64,000 nucleotides of DNA. Source: RZZS01 sp964498755 (GTDB taxonomy: Bacteria; Pseudomonadota; Alphaproteobacteria; Micavibrionales; Micavibrionaceae). Shown here piece after piece: positions 16,387-25,493 of this stretch. The stretch is from assembly GCA_964498755.1 (NCBI GenBank), contig CAZCIB010000008.1:1-64000 (forward strand), in the 5' to 3' direction. A program made the position numbers and the translations under genes. Below the pieces are notes generated by a model. The model was given only the letters and a program-made list of their open reading frames with translations, was not told where the DNA came from and made no database searches. Each line of letters opens with the position of its first letter. Positions within the stretch are counted from its first letter, which is position 1.

Positions 16387-17466
16387 CTATTCGTCTCCAA
16401 GGCAGATGCCCAGAGCACGCGCTGTCCGCACCAGAGCGCCGTCGGTTTCAACCTGCTGGTACGTCTTGATCGCGTCCTCGATCGGCACGTCAATCACCTG
16501 GCGATGCTGCCAGGCAACCATTCTATCGTACTTTTCTTCCGCGATCAGGTCTACTGCTTTTGTGCCGAGCGCAGAAGCCAGCAAACGGTCCGAATAGGTG
16601 GGCTGCCCGCCGCGCTGAACATGGCCGAGCACGGTCACGCGCGTTTCGGATTCGCAAGCCTCAGCGATTTTGGAGCCTATATAATGCCCGATCCCGCCGT
16701 AACGCTTTTCGCCGCCGTGATAAACCATTTCGAACTTGGCGCCGTCTTCCGTCTTGACGGCTTCGGACACGGCCACAAGCGCAAAGTTGCGCCCGGACGC
16801 CTGCACGGCGTTGATTTTCTTGGCGATATTCTCGATCTTATAGGGTATTTCAGGAATCAGAATCACATCGGCGCCACCAGCGATACCGGCGGACAGGGCG
16901 ATGTGTCCGGCGTCACGGCCCATCATTTCAACGACCATGATGCGGTCATGGCTGGCCGCAGTCGGCTGCAGACGGTCAAGCGCTTCCGTGGCCACCATCA
17001 CGGCCGTATCATGACCGATCGACGTCTCGGTAATTCCGAGATCGTTATCGATGGTTTTGGGAATGCCGATCATTTTGATCCCGGCCTTGCGCGCCAGAGC
17101 CCCGACAATCGCAAAACTGCCGTCGCCGCCGATCACGACAACCGCATCAAGGCCGAGCTTGTGAAAACCGGCGGCGATTTCATCAGAACGGTCCTTCTTC
17201 GTGCCGTCCGGCATCGGGTATTCAAAGGGATTGCCCTTGTTCGTCGTGCCGAGAATAGTTCCGCCTGCGCGCATGACCGTACCGTCAAAATCCGCAGGTT
17301 TCAGGACGCGCACGCGCGGAGGATCGTCAAACAGGCAGGCTGTTCCATCCAGAAGGCCGATCGCTTCCCAGCCGCGCGTGTCCGCAGCATGTACAACGGC
17401 CCGAATAGCCGCATTCAGTCCGGCGCAGTCGCCGCCGCTGGTTAAAACGCCAATTTTTTTACTCAT
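16387..17466 (-). CDS. pfk: 6-phosphofructokinase
   Basis: The product is a 359-residue phosphofructokinase for the glycolytic phosphorylation of fructose 6-phosphate. Motifs: IGVLTSGGDCAGLNAAIR at the N-terminus, VVIGGDGSFA, MIGIPKTIDNDL and VVEMMGRDAGHIAL. The donor-site residues are mixed. Glycine in GGDGS is typical of ATP-dependent enzymes, while lysine in PKTIDND is typical of pyrophosphate enzymes. This combination occurs in group III PFKs, so the phosphoryl donor is open. The start ATG at 17466 has GGAG five bases upstream and is preferred to a GTG two codons earlier. Confidence 0.9.
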   Translation of the reverse strand: MSKKIGVLTSGGDCAGLNAAIRAVVHAADTRGWEAIGLLDGTACLFDDPPRVRVLKPADFDGTVMRAGGTILGTTNKGNPFEYPMPDGTKKDRSDEIAAGFHKLGLDAVVVIGGDGSFAIVGALARKAGIKMIGIPKTIDNDLGITETSIGHDTAVMVATEALDRLQPTAASHDRIMVVEMMGRDAGHIALSAGIAGGADVILIPEIPYKIENIAKKINAVQASGRNFALVAVSEAVKTEDGAKFEMVYHGGEKRYGGIGHYIGSKIAEACESETRVTVLGHVQRGGQPTYSDRLLASALGTKAVDLIAEEKYDRMVAWQHRQVIDVPIEDAIKTYQQVETDGALVRTARALGICLGDE

Positions 17467-17688
17467 GATCACTCCGATAGTTTTGCGCTGTTTCAGAAAG
17501 GTTTCAGGGATTTGACCCTGACTACGCCTGTTTGGGATTCTTACTCTTTGACGTATGCCATGTCTATAGCAAAAGGAATAAAATAAACGCCCCGAAAAAC
17601 CCGTTATTTTTAAGTCTATTTTTCCTCAAGAATCTGTTAGAATTATAAAATTATAGTTCTTAATTTAAACTGCCACCGCGAACGCTAC

Positions 17689-17892
17689 ATGGACGACGAA
17701 GAACAACTGCGCGAAAGAGTCTCCGAGCTGGAACTCGAACATCGTGATCTGGACCAGACAATTGAACGGCTTATGGAGAGCGGGCAGCCGGTTGACTTCC
17801 TTCAGATGCAACGCCTGAAGAAACGGAAGCTGCAACTTAAAGACGCGATTGAAAAAATTAAAAGCGAGCTGCTTCCCGACATTATTGCTTGA
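17689..17892 (+). CDS. YdcH/DUF465 family protein
   Basis: This is a 67-residue helical-hairpin protein of the DUF465 family (PF04325), common in Alphaproteobacteria and of unknown role. It is almost entirely charged coiled-coil: RVSELELEHRDLDQTIERL, then LQMQRLKKRKLQLKDAIEKI. It is divergent from pfk and upstream of purE on the same strand. A word-repeat hairpin starts 2 bp after its stop codon. Confidence 0.85.
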   Translation: MDDEEQLRERVSELELEHRDLDQTIERLMESGQPVDFLQMQRLKKRKLQLKDAIEKIKSELLPDIIA

Positions 17893-17894
17893 TT

Positions 17895-17976
17895 CAGTTA
17901 CGAGGTACGAGTTACGAAAGAAGAAATTGAATTGCATTCGGCTTTTCTCGTAACTTGCAACTCGAACTCGTAACTT
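17895..17976. repeat. word-repeat hairpin, 7-bp period (GTTACGA type)
   Basis: The left arm (17895-17923) carries GTTACGA, GGTACGA and GTTACGA words. The right arm (17942-17976), read on the minus strand, gives GTTACGA, GTTCGA, GTTGCAA and GTTACGA. The element lies 2 bp after the DUF465 stop codon and 5 bp before the purE ATG, and leaves purE without a recognisable ribosome-binding site. Confidence 0.85.
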
Positions 17977-17981
17977 AAACA

Positions 17982-18479
17982 ATGAATAACGCAACGCCAT
18001 CCCCACTCGTCGGAGTCATCATGGGCAGTCAATCGGACTGGTCAACCATGAGCCACGCCGTCGCCGTCCTGGACGAACTGGACATCCCGAATGAAGTCAA
18101 AATCGTCTCGGCGCACCGTACGCCGGACCGCATGTTCCATTACGCGCGCAAGGCCAGGGAACGCGGATTGAAGATCATTATCGCGGGCGCAGGCGGCGCG
18201 GCGCACCTGCCCGGCATGACGGCCTCGCTAACGGCCTTGCCTGTGCTCGGCGTCCCGATTGAATCAAAGGCCCTGAATGGCGAGGACAGCCTGCTTTCCA
18301 TCGTGCAAATGCCCGGTGGAATCCCGGTCGGAACATTCGCCATCGGCTCGGCCGGCGCCAAAAACGCGGGCCTTATGGCGGCGTCCATCCTCGCGCTTCA
18401 GGATGAAGATCTGGCTGCGCGCCTTGATATGTACCGCCTGCGCCAGACAGAGAGCGTCGCGGAAGAGCCGGAGGAATGA
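17982..18479 (+). CDS. purE: N5-carboxyaminoimidazole ribonucleotide mutase
   Basis: PurE converts N5-CAIR, made by PurK, to CAIR in purine synthesis. The 165-residue protein has VIMGSQSDWSTM at the N-terminus, KIVSAHRTPDRM, and AGGAAHLPGMTASLT. It works as an octamer. The ATG is only 5 bp after a word-repeat hairpin and has no Shine-Dalgarno sequence. purK follows with a 4-bp ATGA overlap. Confidence 0.96.
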   Translation: MNNATPSPLVGVIMGSQSDWSTMSHAVAVLDELDIPNEVKIVSAHRTPDRMFHYARKARERGLKIIIAGAGGAAHLPGMTASLTALPVLGVPIESKALNGEDSLLSIVQMPGGIPVGTFAIGSAGAKNAGLMAASILALQDEDLAARLDMYRLRQTESVAEEPEE

Positions 18480-19591
18480 CTAATAAAACCCTCGGCATAC
18501 TCGGCGGCGGACAACTGGGACGAATGAGCGCGCTGGCCGCCGCGCGCCTCGGCATTAAAACGCATATATACACGCCCGAAGAAAACAGCCCCGCAAGCCA
18601 GGTCGCAGATAAAACAATCGTTGCGCCCTATGAGGACAAAAAAGCCCTCAAGCAATTCGCGTCTGGCGTCGACGTCGTCTCATATGAATTCGAAAATATC
18701 CCCGTTGAAACGGTTTCATACCTACAAAAGCACGTCGACGTGTTCCCGGATGAAAATCTGCTCGAAATCGCGCAGGACCGGATCAGGGAAAAATCCTTCC
18801 TCAATGATATCGGCATTGAAACCGCGCGCTGGGCGGCGGTCAAAAAAGCCGATGATATCCATGGTATTTTGCAGGACTGGGGCGCAAGTTCATGCATCCT
18901 CAAAACCACGCGCTTCGGCTATGACGGCAAGGGTCAGTTAAGGTTCACGCTCGGCGACGATATTTACGAGGCCTGGGCGAAGCTCAACACGAAAGAAGCC
19001 ATTGCCGAAGAAATCATAGACTTCGAGTGCGAGCTCTCGGTCATCATCGCGCGCGACAAGCTCGGGCAGACCGCGACTTATGAACCGGTGATGAACGAGC
19101 ACAAAAACCATATCCTCTTCCGCTCGACCGTCCCCGCGCCGGTACCGAACAATATCGCCGAAAACGCGCGCAAGGCGGCGGAGCTGCTCGCGGACGCGGT
19201 GGACCTCGTCGGCGTCATGGGGCTTGAATTATTCGTGACAAAAGACGGGCGCCTTCTTGCCAACGAAATCGCGCCGCGCACGCATAATTCCGGGCACTGG
19301 ACCATCGACGCCTGCGCAGTTTCGCAATTCGAAAACCATGTTCGCACTGTGTGCGGGCTTAATGTCGGCTACCCGGCGCGTCATTCGGACGCAGTGATGG
19401 TGAACCTTATCGGGCGCGAGATCAAACAGGCCGCCAGGTTCATGGAAATCAAAAACGCCTGCGTTCATGTCTACGGCAAGGACGCGATAAAGGCGGGCCG
19501 CAAAATGGGTCACGTGACCCTTCTCAAAACCATCGACGCGGTCCCGGAAACATTTGAAACCGCGATCCGGGCGTTATTGGCGAAGAGCTAA
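18476..19591 (+). CDS. purK: N5-carboxyaminoimidazole ribonucleotide synthase
   Basis: PurK is an ATP-grasp enzyme that carboxylates AIR to N5-CAIR with bicarbonate and ATP. The 371-residue product begins with LGILGGGQLGRMSALAA. It shows the ATP-grasp ILKTTRFGYDGKGQ loop, the metal-binding region EFECEL-like IDFECELSVI, and NEIAPRTHNSGHWTID near residue 265. It overlaps purE by 4 bp, so the two are coupled. A 10-bp stem-loop shortly after the stop probably ends the transcript. Confidence 0.96.
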   Translation: MTNKTLGILGGGQLGRMSALAAARLGIKTHIYTPEENSPASQVADKTIVAPYEDKKALKQFASGVDVVSYEFENIPVETVSYLQKHVDVFPDENLLEIAQDRIREKSFLNDIGIETARWAAVKKADDIHGILQDWGASSCILKTTRFGYDGKGQLRFTLGDDIYEAWAKLNTKEAIAEEIIDFECELSVIIARDKLGQTATYEPVMNEHKNHILFRSTVPAPVPNNIAENARKAAELLADAVDLVGVMGLELFVTKDGRLLANEIAPRTHNSGHWTIDACAVSQFENHVRTVCGLNVGYPARHSDAVMVNLIGREIKQAARFMEIKNACVHVYGKDAIKAGRKMGHVTLLKTIDAVPETFETAIRALLAKS

Positions 19592-19614
19592 ATTTTAAAC
19601 GCCTAGCGCGCCAT

Positions 19615-19637
19615 GCGCGCCAAGACTCTTGGCGTGC
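19615..19637 (+). terminator. stem-loop after purK
   Basis: GCGCGCCAAG / CTTGGCGTGC form a 10-bp stem with one G-U pair around a 3-base loop, 24 bp after the purK stop. The following T-run is short (TTTGCATT), so this is a weak or mixed terminator. Confidence 0.55.
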
Positions 19638-19691
19638 TTTGCATTAAAAAAACGAAGGTCAGTCTGTATCCTTCTTAACGCTATTCTTTTA

Positions 19692-19763
19692 AACCACAGC
19701 GATCACAGCGCACACAGCGAAGCCTGCGCAAACGCCGCTATGATCGCAGTGCGCGCCGTGGTT
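19692..19763. repeat. word-repeat hairpin, 9-bp period (ACAGCGATC type)
   Basis: The left arm begins AACCAC and continues with the 9-bp words AGCGATCAC, AGCGCACAC, AGCGAAGCC. The right arm ends in GTGGTT and carries the matching words on the opposite strand, GCGATCATA and CGCGCACTG. About 20 of the 28 outer positions pair. It lies between purK and fumC, both on the plus strand. Confidence 0.7.
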
Positions 19764-19857
19764 CAATGATTGAAGCCCCATTTTATCGCCCTTCACGCAT
19801 TTGCTTTGCCGCGCCGCGTGGTTTGCGTTAAATAAAACAAAAAGAGGATTTTCACCT

Positions 19858-21252
19858 ATGACCGAAACCCGTACCGAAACAGATTCCATCGGCGAGATTG
19901 ACGTGCCCGCCGATCGTTACTGGGGCGCGCAGACGCAGCGCTCGATTGAGAATTTCCCCATCGGCGGCGAGACAATGCCCGCCCCGCTGATCCGCGCGCT
20001 TGGCTTGCAAAAAAAAGCGGCGGCGAAGACCAATATGGACCTTGGCGCTCTCGATAAAGACATCGGGGCGGCGATTATTCAGGCCGCCGACGAAATTCTG
20101 TACGGCGATCTGGATCAGGAATTTCCGCTCGTCGTCTGGCAGACGGGATCCGGCACGCAGACGAACATGAATGCGAACGAGGTTATCGCGGGCCGCGCAA
20201 ATGAAATCCTGAACGGAACGCGCGGCGGTAAATCGCCTGTTCATCCGAACGATCATGTTAATATGGGCCAGTCCTCGAACGATACGTTTCCGACCGTCAT
20301 GCATATCGCCGCCGCTGAAGAGGCGCATCACAGCCTCATCCCCGCGCTCGAGAGCCTGCACGACACGCTGCGCGCCAAATCCGAAACCTTCGACAAGATC
20401 GTCAAAATTGGCCGCACGCATCTGCAGGACGCAACGCCGCTCACATTAGGTCAGGAATTTTCCGGCTACGCCGCGCAAATCGCGTTCGGCATTGAGCGAG
20501 TCAAAGCTTGCCTGCCGCGCCTTTATATGCTTGCGCAGGGCGGCACGGCCGTCGGCACGGGCATTAATTCAAAGGCAGGTTTCGCGGAAGGCTTCGCGCG
20601 GCATGTGGCGGATCTTACGGACCTGCAGTTTATCACCGCGCCCAACAAGTTCGAAGCGCTGGCCGCGCATGACGCGATGGTCGAATTGTCCGGCGCGCTG
20701 AACGTGCTGGCTTGCTCGCTGATGAAGATCGCGAACGATATCCGGCTATTAGGATCTGGCCCGCGCTGCGGCATCGGCGAGCTTATTTTGCCCGCGAACG
20801 AGCCCGGCTCCTCGATCATGCCCGGCAAGGTCAACCCGACGCAGTGCGAAGCATTAACGATGGTCTGCGCGCAGGTCATGGGCAATCATACGGCCGTTAC
20901 GATCGCCGGGAGCAACGGGCATTTCGAGCTGAACGTGTTCAAGCCGGTTATCATTTACAACGTCCTGCAATCGATCCGCCTGCTCTCGGACGGGATGAAC
21001 AGCTTTAACGAGCGCTGCGCCGCCGGGATCGAGGCCGACGAGACGCGTATTGAAAAGCTTTTGCATGAGAGCCTGATGCTGGTCACGGCGTTAAACCCGC
21101 ATATCGGCTATGACAACGCGGCCAAAATCGCCAAGAAGGCTTATGCCGAGAACCTCACGCTCAAACAGGCGGGCGTTGATTTAGGCCTCCTCACGGAAGA
21201 GCAGTTCGACGACTGGATCAAACCGGAAGAAATGACAAGGCCGGGGGCTTAA
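19858..21252 (+). CDS. fumC: class II fumarate hydratase
   Basis: FumC is the iron-free fumarase of the TCA cycle and interconverts fumarate and malate as a tetramer. From the ATG at 19858 it has 464 residues, the usual length. Motifs are DRYWGAQTQRS near the N-terminus, QTGSGTQTNMNANEV, HVNMGQSSNDTFPT, KIGRTHLQDATP and the superfamily signature GSSIMPGKVNP. I chose this ATG over one 19 codons upstream because AGAGGA precedes it and the protein length fits. Confidence 0.95.
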   Translation: MTETRTETDSIGEIDVPADRYWGAQTQRSIENFPIGGETMPAPLIRALGLQKKAAAKTNMDLGALDKDIGAAIIQAADEILYGDLDQEFPLVVWQTGSGTQTNMNANEVIAGRANEILNGTRGGKSPVHPNDHVNMGQSSNDTFPTVMHIAAAEEAHHSLIPALESLHDTLRAKSETFDKIVKIGRTHLQDATPLTLGQEFSGYAAQIAFGIERVKACLPRLYMLAQGGTAVGTGINSKAGFAEGFARHVADLTDLQFITAPNKFEALAAHDAMVELSGALNVLACSLMKIANDIRLLGSGPRCGIGELILPANEPGSSIMPGKVNPTQCEALTMVCAQVMGNHTAVTIAGSNGHFELNVFKPVIIYNVLQSIRLLSDGMNSFNERCAAGIEADETRIEKLLHESLMLVTALNPHIGYDNAAKIAKKAYAENLTLKQAGVDLGLLTEEQFDDWIKPEEMTRPGA

Positions 21253-21338
21253 TTTTTAACCGCGAATACACAAGAATGAGAGCGCACCCTGTCTAGCTTT
21301 AAGATAATCTAACTGGAAAAGGTAACGGGCCCGTTAAA

Positions 21339-21358
21339 CGGACTAAGTCCGGTTTTTT
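21339..21358 (+). terminator. probable terminator of fumC
   Basis: The stem CGGAC/GTCCG with a TAA loop is followed by G and six T, and a second T-run (TTTTTT) lies a few bases on. An AACGGGCCCGTT palindrome immediately precedes it. It lies about 90 bp after the fumC stop. Confidence 0.6.
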
Positions 21359-21515
21359 CGCGTTTTTTGCACAAGATGCAGTCCGGAGCTTAGGAATTTA
21401 TTCTACCACAAAAACCGGCCCCGTGTAAGCTCTGCAATAAGGGATTTATAGTTACTTGAAAAATTAACGCGCCACTCGCTCCGGCTTTTATGCCGCTGCG
21501 CGAAGCGCATTTTTA

Positions 21516-21592
21516 AAACTACAGAGCGCGCAGAGAACGCAGAGAGTAAAGCTCTTTAAAAAACTCTGCGCCCTCTGCGATCTCTGTAGTTT
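21516..21592. repeat. word-repeat hairpin, 9-bp period (GCAGAGAAC type)
   Basis: The 29-bp arms 21516-21544 and 21564-21592 pair at 25 of 29 positions. The left arm is AAACT then the 9-bp words ACAGAGCGC, GCAGAGAAC and GCAGAGAGT. The right arm on the minus strand is AAACT, then ACAGAGATC, GCAGAGGGC and GCAGAG. The four mismatches fall at the same two positions of the word in successive units. It lies upstream of the ribbon-helix-helix gene. Confidence 0.9.
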
Positions 21593-21680
21593 AAATTTAC
21601 TGGTGATAATCAGGCGCAGAAAATGGATCATTATTTTTTTGAATGACTATAAAGGAATATATGCGAAGAGGCCTGATCCC

Positions 21681-21887
21681 ATGAAAAAACGATCCGTCAA
21701 TATTGCAGGCCATGCCACAAGCGTCACGCTCGAAGAAGAATTCTGGGCGGCGCTGAAAGACATCGCCAATGCGCGCGGCCTGTCGCTCAACGCGCTCATC
21801 ACACAAATCGATGAAAACAGCGAAGGCAACCTCTCCAGCGCGATCCGGGTTTATGTTCTGGAATGGTATAAAGCCGCTAACGCGTAA
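21681..21887 (+). CDS. ribbon-helix-helix domain protein
   Basis: This is a 68-residue protein with a ribbon-helix-helix fold like PF13467, frequent in Alphaproteobacteria. A beta strand with KRSVNIAGHATSVTLEEEFW is followed by helices ALKDIANARGLSLNALITQI and LSSAIRVYVLEWY. It is probably a small dimeric DNA-binding regulator. I chose the ATG at 21681 because AGAGG lies ten bases before it. Its last 11 bp overlap the end of the asmA-like gene convergently. No toxin partner is adjacent. Confidence 0.8.
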   Translation: MKKRSVNIAGHATSVTLEEEFWAALKDIANARGLSLNALITQIDENSEGNLSSAIRVYVLEWYKAANA

Positions 21888-24800
21888 TCTCGTTCAAAAT
21901 GCCCTTGAACAATTCTACTTCAGGCGGGAGTTGCTCTTCCTGCTGCGCGGGCGGTTGCTGTTGCTCCTCCTGCTGGGCTTCGGGCTGATTGTCGTTGGCG
22001 GGAGACTCTTGCGATTGTTCGGGCGCGGGTTGCGGTTGTTGTTTGGGCTGCTGCGCGGGCGCGTTGCCGCCAAGCGCCTTGTTCAAAACGTCGCCGAACT
22101 GCCCGCCGACTTTGTCCTTTATAAGGTCCTGCGCCTTGCGCTGGATCTTGCGCTGCAGGTAATCCTGCAAAAGGCCTTGACCAAATGTCTGCCCGGGATT
22201 GTCGAGCGGTCCCGAAACGCTCACCGTAAATTCGGGAATATCTTCACGCCCTTTAAGCGAGATCGTATTTTCAAGCGCAATCGTCCATTGCGGCAGATTT
22301 ACGGGCCCCGTAGAAACAACGCGCGCTTCCGGTCCGTCAAGGGTGAGCGGGTTGATATTGACGATCCCGTTTTGAATATTGAATTCGCCGTCAATGGTAT
22401 CGAACTGCGTCTGCCCGCCGCGCGTCGCGCTCTTCCAGATGCCGGTGACCGTATCGCCGGGCTTCGTCTCACCAGACAGCGCTTCGGCAAGACGCCCGAA
22501 ATCAACGCCCTTCAGGATGAAATCCGTCCCGTTCATCGTCCCCTTGCCTGAGAGATCGGCGATCAAAGCCGCCGGGCTGATCCCGCTGGCGTTCAGATTT
22601 GCCATGAGCGAGGCTCTGCCCTGCGCTTCGACAAGCCGCGCGCCTGTCAGCGCCGTAACGAAGGATTCGATAGCGACTTGATCCACATCCAGATTGGCCG
22701 ACAGCTTAAGCGGAGAACGTTCGCCTTTAACGGATTCCGCCGTCAGCGCCCCCTTTACATCGCCGCCAAACAAACCCGCCTCCAGATTTTCAAGCGCCAG
22801 ACGCCCGTCTTCAAGACTGACGGAAGCGCCGGGATTGGTAAACGACCACCTGTTGTAATTCAAAGCCAGAGCCTTGAGCGTTAGATCGAGATTGAGCGCG
22901 TGCATCCAGTCCGTTGGCACGGCGTTGCGCGACCAGCGCACGTTTTGTCCCTGCGCCGCCGCGCCGCCTCCACTGTTTCCAGAGCTTTTAGTAGTTGCCA
23001 GAAAATCGCTCAGCGGTATCGTTCCGAAATCAAGACTGCCTTGAATATCAGGCACAGAGCCACCCATATCGATCCGCACTTTTCCCTGAACAGGCATAGG
23101 ACCGATATTGGCTTTCAGATCGGACAGCGTGTAAAGCTCTGCGTCACGCGCCACGCTCGCATAAAATTCCAGAGGCTTTTCAAGTCCTGGCGCGGCTTTG
23201 AACTCCGGGTTAACGATACGGACCGCCTCTACAAAATTGGGGTGTTGCACCGATGCGGTCAGGTTATTGACCTTCGGCGTGGCAGGCAGCCCTGTCAGCT
23301 GCCCGCTTGCGTCAAATGTTCCTTTAAGAGCTTTAACATTCGCGCGAAAACCAAGCTCTTCCGCGCTTCCATTGACGTCGGTCTGGAAAGACAGCGCGCC
23401 AAACGGACGCGGCAAGACGCTCACGTCAACTTTCAGAGCGTCAAGTATCGCTTCAACGTCCTTGGCTTCACCGGCAACGGTAAAATCAATGCCGTCCAGC
23501 GTCTCAAGATTTGCGATCTTGCCATTGGCGCTGAAACGTCCGCTGAAAAAGTCCTCAATCAGGGCTTGCTCCAGCGCCAGAGAGTTTTCGGTCAAATCAG
23601 CATCCAGACGCACCCCGCCGACCTTCATTGACATCGCGCTCCAGTTTACATTCTGAACACTGACATTCACTGACAGGTCAATGGGAAGAGACAATGCCCG
23701 CAAAGACTCGACGGGATCGAATGCGCCGCCCTGATTATTCGCGGTCGCCTCCGCGCCGCTTTGTGACAAACGCGCCAGTATCCTGTCAAGGTCAACGTTA
23801 CTAACGACCGCCTCAACGGACAGCGAAGGCCGGGCGCTGTCGCCAGCATTCCCGGACCTGAACTGGCCGCTTAATGAGACATTGCTCTGATCAAGTTCAA
23901 TGACGCTCTCCCGAAGCGTTAAAACGTCCGGCGTCGCGTTCACGTTAATATTCGCGTCGATAGAATCGTAAAGACGAAGCATCGCGACGCTGCTTAACGC
24001 TTCGGGCAGGAAAATCCCGGCCACGCTCGATATGTTTTCCGTCAGAAAACGTATTTCCGCATCAAGTTCGGGATCGGAGACGATGACCCCTCCATCCTTG
24101 CTTTCCGATTTCGAGGCGTAGGCAAGCGTTGTCTTCGCATCCAGCGCGGAGCTGCCAGGCCCCTTGCCGTAGTTGAAGGCCGATGTCAGCGCCTGCCCGT
24201 CCCAGCTTGCCCTCGCCGAGACCGTTTCAAATTGCCGGCCGCTGTAATTGACCGCCGGCGCCGTCGCTTCCAAATCCAGAATTACGGGAACAGGCAGGGA
24301 CAACGTGTCCGGCAAAAAGCCGCCGCTCTCCGCTTTCTCTTTGCCGTTTCCGGGCCGAATAAACTTGTTTACGTCTAGCGGATTTCTCCAGTCGAGCTTT
24401 GCCGCAATCTTGTAGGGCGGCGCGTCAATCGAGGCCAGATCGAGGCTTGCAGCGACCGGCGCGCCGGCAATTGTAAGCAAGCCGTTCTTCAAGGAAGCGT
24501 TTGTTTGAGACGCCGTCAGCAATCCTTTTAAAGATACGCTTTCGCCAAGCGCGCTATCACTCAAGACGGCAACATCCGGCAAAACAGCGGAAAGCTTCCC
24601 GGATTCTACGGATAATTCACCCTGAACCTCTGGCTCGTCCTGCGCGGCCAAAACGCCTGAAAAGCGCAAGCGCGTTTTCTTTTCCGGCAATTCGAGATCT
24701 GTCTGAATCGCCACCGACTCGAGATTATCAAGACGCCCCGTTGATGCCGAAAACAAGAGCTCCAAGCCGTCATAAACAAGACTTCCCTCGCCTTTAAAGG

Positions 24801-25398
24801 GACCGCTCAGCGTTTCCGCGCGCAGGTTCAGATCAAGGTCACTGACCGAATACCCAACCCCTTCGGGAAGGTTGCCGTATTCAACGTAACCCTTTTCAAT
24901 TCTTATTGAATCGAGGGAAATATTCCGCATGATTCCGTTCTGGTCCGCGCTGTTATCCGGAACGCTTCCTGAACCGTCCTGAAGCTTTCCCGCATTGCCT
25001 TCCAGCATCGCCTCAATCTTTGGCGACATCCAGTTACGGCGACCGTCCGCCGCAACCGTTAAATTCACGACAGGCTCGACGAGGCGCACCCTGTCAACGG
25101 CAAGCTCACCGCTTAACAGCCGGCTTAGCGAAATATTGATATTCGTCCGCGCGATAGAGATGACCGGCTTTTCGAAGCCTTCCGAAACAAGGGATAAATC
25201 TTCTACGTAAAGACTGGGAGCCGGCAGAATGGCAAAGCGGATTTCCCCCCCGATATCAAGTTCGTGGCCGGTAAATTCCCGCACGCTTTCTTTGATTTGC
25301 CCTTTGTACTGACTCCAGTCAACAAACCCGGGCGCGACTAGCAACCCGGCAACAGCCACGACGATAAGAACAATAATCAGGGCGGCGAATTTCTTCAC
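21877..25398 (-). CDS. AsmA-family inner-membrane/periplasmic protein
   Basis: The product is a 1173-residue AsmA-like protein. Members are anchored in the inner membrane by one N-terminal helix and span the periplasm as a long beta-groove that is thought to carry lipids to the outer membrane. Visible are the transmembrane helix (residues 2-22) and the typical VDWSQYKGQIKESVREFTG AsmA start. The body is long and beta-rich, with the C-terminal AsmA_2 region (ALEAGLFGGDVKG, DLSGKGTMNGTDF, FNIQNGIVNINPLTLDGP). A Q- and P-rich tail follows, with alternating QQP and EQ repeats. GTG at 25398 with GGAG seven bases upstream is the preferred start. It may follow the cNBD gene in one transcript. Confidence 0.88.
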   Translation of the reverse strand: MKKFAALIIVLIVVAVAGLLVAPGFVDWSQYKGQIKESVREFTGHELDIGGEIRFAILPAPSLYVEDLSLVSEGFEKPVISIARTNINISLSRLLSGELAVDRVRLVEPVVNLTVAADGRRNWMSPKIEAMLEGNAGKLQDGSGSVPDNSADQNGIMRNISLDSIRIEKGYVEYGNLPEGVGYSVSDLDLNLRAETLSGPFKGEGSLVYDGLELLFSASTGRLDNLESVAIQTDLELPEKKTRLRFSGVLAAQDEPEVQGELSVESGKLSAVLPDVAVLSDSALGESVSLKGLLTASQTNASLKNGLLTIAGAPVAASLDLASIDAPPYKIAAKLDWRNPLDVNKFIRPGNGKEKAESGGFLPDTLSLPVPVILDLEATAPAVNYSGRQFETVSARASWDGQALTSAFNYGKGPGSSALDAKTTLAYASKSESKDGGVIVSDPELDAEIRFLTENISSVAGIFLPEALSSVAMLRLYDSIDANINVNATPDVLTLRESVIELDQSNVSLSGQFRSGNAGDSARPSLSVEAVVSNVDLDRILARLSQSGAEATANNQGGAFDPVESLRALSLPIDLSVNVSVQNVNWSAMSMKVGGVRLDADLTENSLALEQALIEDFFSGRFSANGKIANLETLDGIDFTVAGEAKDVEAILDALKVDVSVLPRPFGALSFQTDVNGSAEELGFRANVKALKGTFDASGQLTGLPATPKVNNLTASVQHPNFVEAVRIVNPEFKAAPGLEKPLEFYASVARDAELYTLSDLKANIGPMPVQGKVRIDMGGSVPDIQGSLDFGTIPLSDFLATTKSSGNSGGGAAAQGQNVRWSRNAVPTDWMHALNLDLTLKALALNYNRWSFTNPGASVSLEDGRLALENLEAGLFGGDVKGALTAESVKGERSPLKLSANLDVDQVAIESFVTALTGARLVEAQGRASLMANLNASGISPAALIADLSGKGTMNGTDFILKGVDFGRLAEALSGETKPGDTVTGIWKSATRGGQTQFDTIDGEFNIQNGIVNINPLTLDGPEARVVSTGPVNLPQWTIALENTISLKGREDIPEFTVSVSGPLDNPGQTFGQGLLQDYLQRKIQRKAQDLIKDKVGGQFGDVLNKALGGNAPAQQPKQQPQPAPEQSQESPANDNQPEAQQEEQQQPPAQQEEQLPPEVELFKGILNEITR

Positions 25399-25493
25399 AG
25401 TCAGACTCCAGGTTGATATGACCAAAAAAAGACCACTTCTTTACGGTCTCTTATATAAGAGTTTTGACTGTCAAAAAAAGGGCAAAAACCAAG

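Larger units (their letters stand above)
21253..21680. other. 428-bp intergenic region after fumC
   Basis: The region contains a terminator-like hairpin (21339-21358), a GC-rich inverted tract near 21471-21510 (CGCTCCGGC...GCGCGAAGCGC), and the 9-bp-period word hairpin at 21516-21592. No coding frame is convincing. No structured RNA could be recognised between 21359 and 21470. Confidence 0.5.

Noticed and set aside
21359..21470. Structured RNA after fumC
   Set aside because: I could not find consistent helices beyond the terminator; no known RNA family was recognised.
21603..21680. N-terminal extension of the ribbon-helix-helix gene
   Set aside because: The ATG at 21681 has a better ribosome site and gives the family length.
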